Source: an uncultured Clostridia bacterium (GTDB taxonomy: Bacteria > Bacillota > Clostridia > Lachnospirales > CAG-274). Taken from it: DNA of 10,355 nt. Position numbers and translations under genes: made by a program. The stretch spans positions 1 to 10,355 of the forward strand of contig CANRCU010000062.1 of the NCBI GenBank assembly GCA_947629215.1, written 5' to 3'. A model generated the notes under the pieces. The model did not search any database, was not told the origin of the DNA, and saw nothing but the letters and a program-made list of their open reading frames with translations. Below, piece by piece: positions 7,207 through 10,355 of the stretch (its first letter is position 1; every line of letters starts with the position of its first letter).

Positions 7207-7620
7207 ATGAAAAAATTTTTAGAAGAATTTAAGGCATTTGCATTAAAAGGCAACGTTATGGATATGGCAGTCGGCGTTATCATAGGTGCCGCTTTCGGCG
7301 ATATTGTCAGCGCGCTTACCGAAAACGTTATAAATCCCATTATCGGCTGTATAGGCAGCCCTAATGTCGATGGTTTCAGGCTGGCACTCATAAAAGGACA
7401 GTATATTGATTTCGGCGCATTTATCACAGCCGTTATCAACTTTCTTTTGATGGCTTTTATACTGTTTTGTATGTTAAAAGCTATCAATAAGGCTATGACT
7501 TTGGGCAAAAAACCTGTTGAAGAAGCACCTACTACAAAAGAGTGTCCTTATTGCCACTGCGACGATCTGCATCTTGAGGCAACACGCTGCCCGCATTGCG
7601 CAGGTGAAATAAAAGAATAA
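7207..7620 (+). CDS. mscL: MscL, large-conductance mechanosensitive channel, with C-terminal CxxC pair
   Basis: 137 residues; AAGGA (7194-7198) lies 8 nt before the ATG. The N-terminus (EEFKAFALKGNVMDMAVGVI) is the signature amphipathic helix and pore-lining TM1 (about 17-45, with the GVIIGAAFG pore stretch). TM2 spans about 68-92. MscL opens under high membrane tension to release solutes during hypo-osmotic shock. After the cytoplasmic helix the tail carries CPYC (113-116) and CPHC (128-131), 11 residues apart, resembling a small zinc ribbon; such tails occur in some Firmicutes MscL proteins. It is the last gene before a strong terminator. Any tie to the wall genes upstream is only positional, although both concern envelope integrity. 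Confidence 0.96.
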   Translation: MKKFLEEFKAFALKGNVMDMAVGVIIGAAFGDIVSALTENVINPIIGCIGSPNVDGFRLALIKGQYIDFGAFITAVINFLLMAFILFCMLKAINKAMTLGKKPVEEAPTTKECPYCHCDDLHLEATRCPHCAGEIKE

Positions 7621-7661
7621 TGTTTTGACCGAAGGCAAAAATTTCGGAGCAAATTACCTTG

Positions 7662-7692
7662 GGAACGCAAGAACGACTTCTGCGTTCCTTTT
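7662..7692 (+). terminator. Rho-independent terminator after mscL
   Basis: GGAACGCA (7662-7669) pairs with TGCGTTCC (7681-7688), and GAA/TTC (7671-7673 with 7678-7680) extends the stem inward past a single bulged A to a CGAC tetraloop. The 11-bp stem is followed directly by TTTT and then ATATT. It ends the shape/division cluster 42 nt after the mscL stop. A second, weaker inverted repeat CCGAA/TTCGG (7629-7633 with 7643-7647) lies just upstream. Confidence 0.85.
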
Positions 7693-7769
7693 ATATTACC
7701 AAAAATGTTGTATATATTTTGTCGTATCTACGTTATTTAACAAATTATTAAAAATTTTTGAAAAATGGC

Positions 7770-7798
7770 TTGACAATTGAAAAACTTGGTTATATAAT
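7770..7798 (+). promoter_or_regulatory. Sigma-A promoter of the str operon (rpsL-rpsG-fusA)
   Basis: Exact consensus TTGACA (7770-7775) and TATAAT (7793-7798) are separated by exactly 17 nt. The A/T-rich tract upstream (about 7738-7765, aaattattaaaaatttttg) could act as an UP element. Transcription should begin near 7805, giving a 5' leader of about 73 nt. In that leader 7807-7813 can pair with 7833-7839 (7 bp, one G-T) at the very 5' end. This is the strongest promoter in the window, as expected for ribosomal protein genes. Confidence 0.92.
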
Positions 7799-7863
7799 AA
7801 CTGAGTATGCGTTTAATAAATAAATTTCACGGAACGTATGCAATGGCAGATTAACAGATAAAC

Positions 7864-7871
7864 AAGGAGGT
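7864..7871 (+). promoter_or_regulatory. Ribosome binding site of rpsL
   Basis: AAGGAGGT, a full match to the anti-Shine-Dalgarno sequence of 16S rRNA, lies 6 nt before the ATG at 7878. Confidence 0.85.
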
Positions 7872-7877
7872 GCAATT

Positions 7878-8294
7878 ATGCCAACATTTAACCAGTTAGT
7901 AAGAAAGGGCAGGGATACAAAAGTAACAAAGTCCACAGCGCCCGCCTTACAGAAAGGTCTGAACACTTTAAAGAAAAAGCAGACTGATGTAAGCTCACCT
8001 CAGAAAAGAGGCGTTTGCACATCTGTAAAGACCGCTACCCCCAAAAAGCCTAACTCGGCTTTGAGAAAGATCGCCAGAGTTCGTCTTTCAAACGGTATCG
8101 AAGTAACAGCCTATATCCCGGGTGAAGGTCACAACCTTCAGGAGCATAGCGTTGTTCTTTTAAGAGGCGGCAGGGTAAAGGACGTACCCGGTGTTCGTTA
8201 TCACATTATCAGAGGTACACTTGATACAGCAGGTGTTGCCGACAGAAAACAGGCTCGTTCAAAATACGGCGCTAAGCGCGGTAAGAAAAAATAA
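7878..8294 (+). CDS. rpsL: 30S ribosomal protein S12
   Basis: 138 residues, the same length as the B. subtilis protein and 14 longer than that of E. coli; the difference is the Firmicutes-type insertion around residues 26-40 (KGLNTLKKKQTDVSS). Hallmark motifs are PQKRGVC, TPKKPNSALRK (54-64) and EGHNLQEHSVVLLRGGRVKDVPG. S12 sits at the decoding centre of the small subunit and influences accuracy. Lys56 and Lys101, at positions where substitutions give streptomycin resistance, are both the wild-type residue. Asp102 is the residue that RimO methylthiolates in species having that enzyme. It is the first gene of its operon, transcribed from the promoter at 7770-7798. Two stop codons (TAATAA) end it. 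Confidence 0.99.
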   Translation: MPTFNQLVRKGRDTKVTKSTAPALQKGLNTLKKKQTDVSSPQKRGVCTSVKTATPKKPNSALRKIARVRLSNGIEVTAYIPGEGHNLQEHSVVLLRGGRVKDVPGVRYHIIRGTLDTAGVADRKQARSKYGAKRGKKK

Positions 8295-8506
8295 TAAAAA
8301 TTATATTGTTTCTATTATAAGGCACAAAATGAAAATTTGTCGGGCTTATGCCCTATATCGAATTTTCGGTCGGTGTCTTAAAAATGCCTTCGTATTTTAA
8401 TCTGTTATTGCAGACAGTACCAAGGCATGAACAGGGGGCGGCGGCAAGACCGCAGCGCTCCGAGTACCGATGAATTAATAAGATTATGATTAAGGAGGGA
8501 AGAATC
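8295..8506 (+). promoter_or_regulatory. Long structured rpsL-rpsG spacer, candidate RNA regulatory element
   Basis: This 212-nt spacer has no convincing ORF or promoter but many inverted repeats. Domain 1 is a nested set: 8318-8325 with 8373-8380, 8331-8339 with 8359-8367, and a GGGC-TTAT-GCCC hairpin at 8342-8353. Domain 2 pairs ATGCCTT (8384-8390) with AAGGCAT (8422-8428), plus GTA/TAC inside and TCTG/CAGA at the tip (8401-8414). The AAGGCA at 8319-8324 could instead pair with 8385-8390, so domains 1 and 2 have an alternative fold. Domain 3 is a GC-rich hairpin, 8435-8440 with 8456-8461 and 8441-8444 with 8450-8453. The rpsG binding site AAGGAGGG (8492-8499) follows. S7 represses its own operon by binding the equivalent spacer in E. 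coli; the same role here is inference. Confidence 0.6.
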
Positions 8507-8977
8507 GTGCCAAGAAAAGGTCATGTTTCCAAGAGAGAGGTACTGCCGGATCCGTTATATAATAATAAGACAGTTACAAAACTCATCAATTCCGTTATGC
8601 TTGACGGCAAGAAAGGCGTTGCGCAGAAAATAGTTTACGGCGCATTCGCAAAAGTTGAAGAAAAAACAGGTACACCTGCCGTTGAGGCTTTTGAGCAGGC
8701 ATTGAACAACATTATGCCCGTGCTTGAAGTAAAGGCTCGCCGTGTCGGCGGTGCGACTTATCAGGTACCTATCGAGATCAAACCCGACAGACGTCAGGCT
8801 TTGGGTCTTAGATGGCTCACCGTTTACAGCAGAAAACGCGGTGAAAAAACAATGGAAGACCGTCTTGCAGGCGAACTTATGGACGCTATGAACAATGCGG
8901 GCGGCGCTGTAAAGAAAAAAGAAGAGACCCACAAAATGGCAGATGCCAACAAGGCATTCTCGCACTACAAGTGGTGA
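8507..8977 (+). CDS. rpsG: 30S ribosomal protein S7
   Basis: 156 residues from a GTG start, the usual bacterial length. AGGAGG (8493-8498) lies 8 nt upstream and MPRKGHVSKREVLPDP matches the S7 N-terminus. The in-frame ATG at 8486 lies before the ribosome binding site and is not the start. Motifs include LINSVMLDGKKG, NIMPVLEVKARRVGGATYQVP, LGLRWL and the C-terminal THKMADANKAFSHYKW. S7 is a primary binder that nucleates assembly of the 3' major domain of 16S rRNA (the 30S head) and lies near the exit site. It follows rpsL after an unusually long, structured spacer, and fusA follows after 99 nt. Confidence 0.99.
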   Translation: MPRKGHVSKREVLPDPLYNNKTVTKLINSVMLDGKKGVAQKIVYGAFAKVEEKTGTPAVEAFEQALNNIMPVLEVKARRVGGATYQVPIEIKPDRRQALGLRWLTVYSRKRGEKTMEDRLAGELMDAMNNAGGAVKKKEETHKMADANKAFSHYKW

Positions 8978-9076
8978 TCCGTTAACTAAATATCCAAACA
9001 GATATATAAAAAATATTCCTCCGATGGGTATAAAATACAGTCTTATCGGAAATATTTTTGGAAGGAGGATAAGAAA
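8978..9076 (+). promoter_or_regulatory. rpsG-fusA spacer with hairpin and competing anti-Shine-Dalgarno pairing
   Basis: A 15-bp hairpin forms from 9009-9017 with 9051-9059 and 9020-9025 with 9045-9050, with two bulged C residues at 9018-9019 and a 19-nt loop that can itself fold (GTAT/ATAC, 9028-9038). It ends two bases before the fusA ribosome binding site AAGGAGG (9062-9068). The left arm contains TCCTCC (9017-9022), which is exactly complementary to GGAGGA (9064-9069) of that binding site. The two pairings exclude each other: one frees the site and the other hides it. There is no T-run directly fitting a terminator model beyond the TTTTT within the stem. The regulatory reading is inference. 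Confidence 0.5.
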
Positions 9077-10355
9077 GTGTCAGACAGAGCTTTCCCTTTG
9101 GAAAGAACCCGTAATATCGGTATCATGGCTCATATTGATGCCGGTAAAACAACACTTACAGAACGTATTCTTTTCTATACGGGCAAAACTTATAAGATAG
9201 GCGATACTCATGAAGGTACAGCGCAGATGGACTGGATGGAGCAGGAACAGGAGAGAGGTATAACCATCACTTCTGCCGCAACAACAACACAGTGGCACAT
9301 CGGCGAAGCACCCATGCATCGCATCAATATTATAGATACTCCCGGTCACGTTGACTTTACCGTTGAGGTCGAGCGTTCGCTGCGTGTGCTTGACGGTTCT
9401 GTTGCCGTTTTCTGCGCAAAGGGCGGCGTTGAGCCTCAGTCCGAAACCGTTTGGCGTCAGGCTGATAAATACAACGTTCCCCGTATGGCTTTTGTTAACA
9501 AAATGGATATCATGGGCGCGGATTTTTATCATGTTGTCGATATGATAAAAGACCGTCTTAATGCAAATGCCGTTCCCGTGCAGATACCAATTGGCACAGA
9601 AGACCAGTTTGTGGGTCTTATCGACCTTATGGAAATGAAAGCGTATATCTACAACGACAAACAGGGTACAGACATCGCTGTTGAAGATATACCTGCGGAT
9701 ATGGCTGATAAAGCGCAGCAATACCGCGAAGAAATGATGGAACTTATCGCAGAGACCGACGAAGAGCTTATGGATAAGTATCTTGAAACGGGCGAGCTTG
9801 AGATACAGGAGATGAAAACAGCGCTGCGCAAGGCTTGTATAGCTTGTGAGGCTGTTCCCGTATTCTGCGGTTCGGCTTACAGAAACAAGGGCGTACAGAA
9901 GCTGCTTGACGGTATACTTGAATATATGCCCGCGCCTACTGATATACCCGCTATAAAGGGTCATCTTCCGGGCGATGAGGAAACCGAGATAGATAAACAT
10001 TCTTCAGACGAAGAACCGTTTGCCGCTCTTGCATTCAAGATAATGAATGATCCGTTTGTCGGCAAACTTGCTTTCTTCCGCGTATATTCGGGTGTGCTTG
10101 AATCGGGTTCTTACGTATATAACTCCGTAAAGGGCAAAAAGGAACGTATCGGACGTATCCTTCAGATGCACGCCAACAAGAGAGAGGAAATAGACAAGGT
10201 ATATGCGGGCGATATTGCCGCTGCCGTTGGTCTTAAAATAACCACGACAGGCGATACTCTCTGTGACGAAAACAACGAAGTTATACTTGAATCAATGAAC
10301 TTCCCCGACCCTGTTATTTCCGTTGCCATAGAGCCGAAAACAAAGGCCGGGAGAG
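9077..10355 (+). CDS. fusA: Elongation factor G (N-terminal 426 residues; runs off the window)
   Basis: A GTG start lies 8 nt after AAGGAGG (9062-9068), and the frame stays open to the window end. About 60% of a normal ~695-residue EF-G is present. GTPase motifs are G1 AHIDAGKT (18-25), G2 RGITI (60-64), G3 DTPGH (87-91), G4 NKMD (141-144) and G5 GSA in VFCGSAYRNKGVQ. Domain II follows with EEPFAALAFKIMNDPFVGKLAFFRVYSG. EF-G drives translocation of tRNA and mRNA and, with RRF, ribosome recycling. It is the third gene of the str operon, as is typical. The truncation is only the window edge. A ribosomal-protection protein such as TetM is unlikely given the context and the canonical motifs. Confidence 0.98.
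   Translation, partial: MSDRAFPLERTRNIGIMAHIDAGKTTLTERILFYTGKTYKIGDTHEGTAQMDWMEQEQERGITITSAATTTQWHIGEAPMHRINIIDTPGHVDFTVEVERSLRVLDGSVAVFCAKGGVEPQSETVWRQADKYNVPRMAFVNKMDIMGADFYHVVDMIKDRLNANAVPVQIPIGTEDQFVGLIDLMEMKAYIYNDKQGTDIAVEDIPADMADKAQQYREEMMELIAETDEELMDKYLETGELEIQEMKTALRKACIACEAVPVFCGSAYRNKGVQKLLDGILEYMPAPTDIPAIKGHLPGDEETEIDKHSSDEEPFAALAFKIMNDPFVGKLAFFRVYSGVLESGSYVYNSVKGKKERIGRILQMHANKREEIDKVYAGDIAAAVGLKITTTGDTLCDENNEVILESMNFPDPVISVAIEPKTKAGR

Noticed and set aside
8435..8461. GC-rich hairpin in the rpsL-rpsG spacer as an intrinsic terminator
   Set aside because: No T-run follows the stem, and rpsG and fusA downstream need read-through.
8486..8506. ATG start for rpsG seven codons upstream
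   Set aside because: The ribosome binding site AAGGAGGG lies inside that extension, and the GTG at 8507 gives the conserved MPRKG start of S7.
9080..10000. A 306-codon open frame on the minus strand
   Set aside because: It lies wholly antisense to fusA, whose GTPase motifs are intact. The translated product has no recognisable family, and the opening is a by-product of fusA codon use.
9077..10355. fusA as a truncated pseudogene
   Set aside because: The frame is intact up to the last base; the missing C-terminus is only the window boundary.

Overview
The window looks like chromosomal core DNA from a Firmicutes bacterium of class Clostridia (Lachnospiraceae/Oscillospiraceae-like, by inference). 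The evidence is: the order mreB-mreC-mreD-PBP2-minD-minE-rodA-mgsA, a 138-residue S12 carrying the Firmicutes-type N-terminal insertion, strong AGGAGG-type ribosome binding sites with several TTG/GTG starts, and a PBP2 resembling the zinc-motif class B PBPs of clostridia. All genes are on the + strand. I see no mobile element, CRISPR array, tRNA or rRNA.

Region 1 (1-7620) is a cell-shape and division-site cluster. It begins inside mreB and continues with mreC, mreD, mrdA (PBP2), minD, minE, rodA, mgsA (methylglyoxal synthase family) and mscL, closed by a clear intrinsic terminator at about 7662-7692. MreB filaments, MreC/MreD, the RodA glycosyltransferase and the PBP2 transpeptidase form the elongasome. 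MinD and MinE position the division septum. minC, usually found before minD in this cluster in clostridia, is absent; a 150-nt structured spacer sits there instead.

Region 2 (about 7700-10355) is the start of the str operon: a near-perfect sigma-A promoter at 7770-7798, then rpsL (S12), rpsG (S7) and fusA (EF-G, cut by the window end). rpoBC is not upstream, so this operon starts from its own promoter next to mscL.

I find no wholly new multi-gene system. The unusual signals are: (a) a 212-nt rpsL-rpsG spacer with nested and mutually exclusive helices, and a rpsG-fusA spacer whose 15-bp hairpin competes with an exact anti-Shine-Dalgarno pairing, both candidates for post-transcriptional control; (b) a methylglyoxal synthase homologue with Glu and Tyr where E. 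coli has catalytic Asp71 and active-site His98; (c) a PBP2 with a roughly 125-residue insertion and a Cys/His/Cys pattern around the SxN motif matching the zinc site described for C. difficile PBP2; (d) a RodA with an altered QPDLG motif; and (e) a possible six-codon leader ORF in front of rodA.
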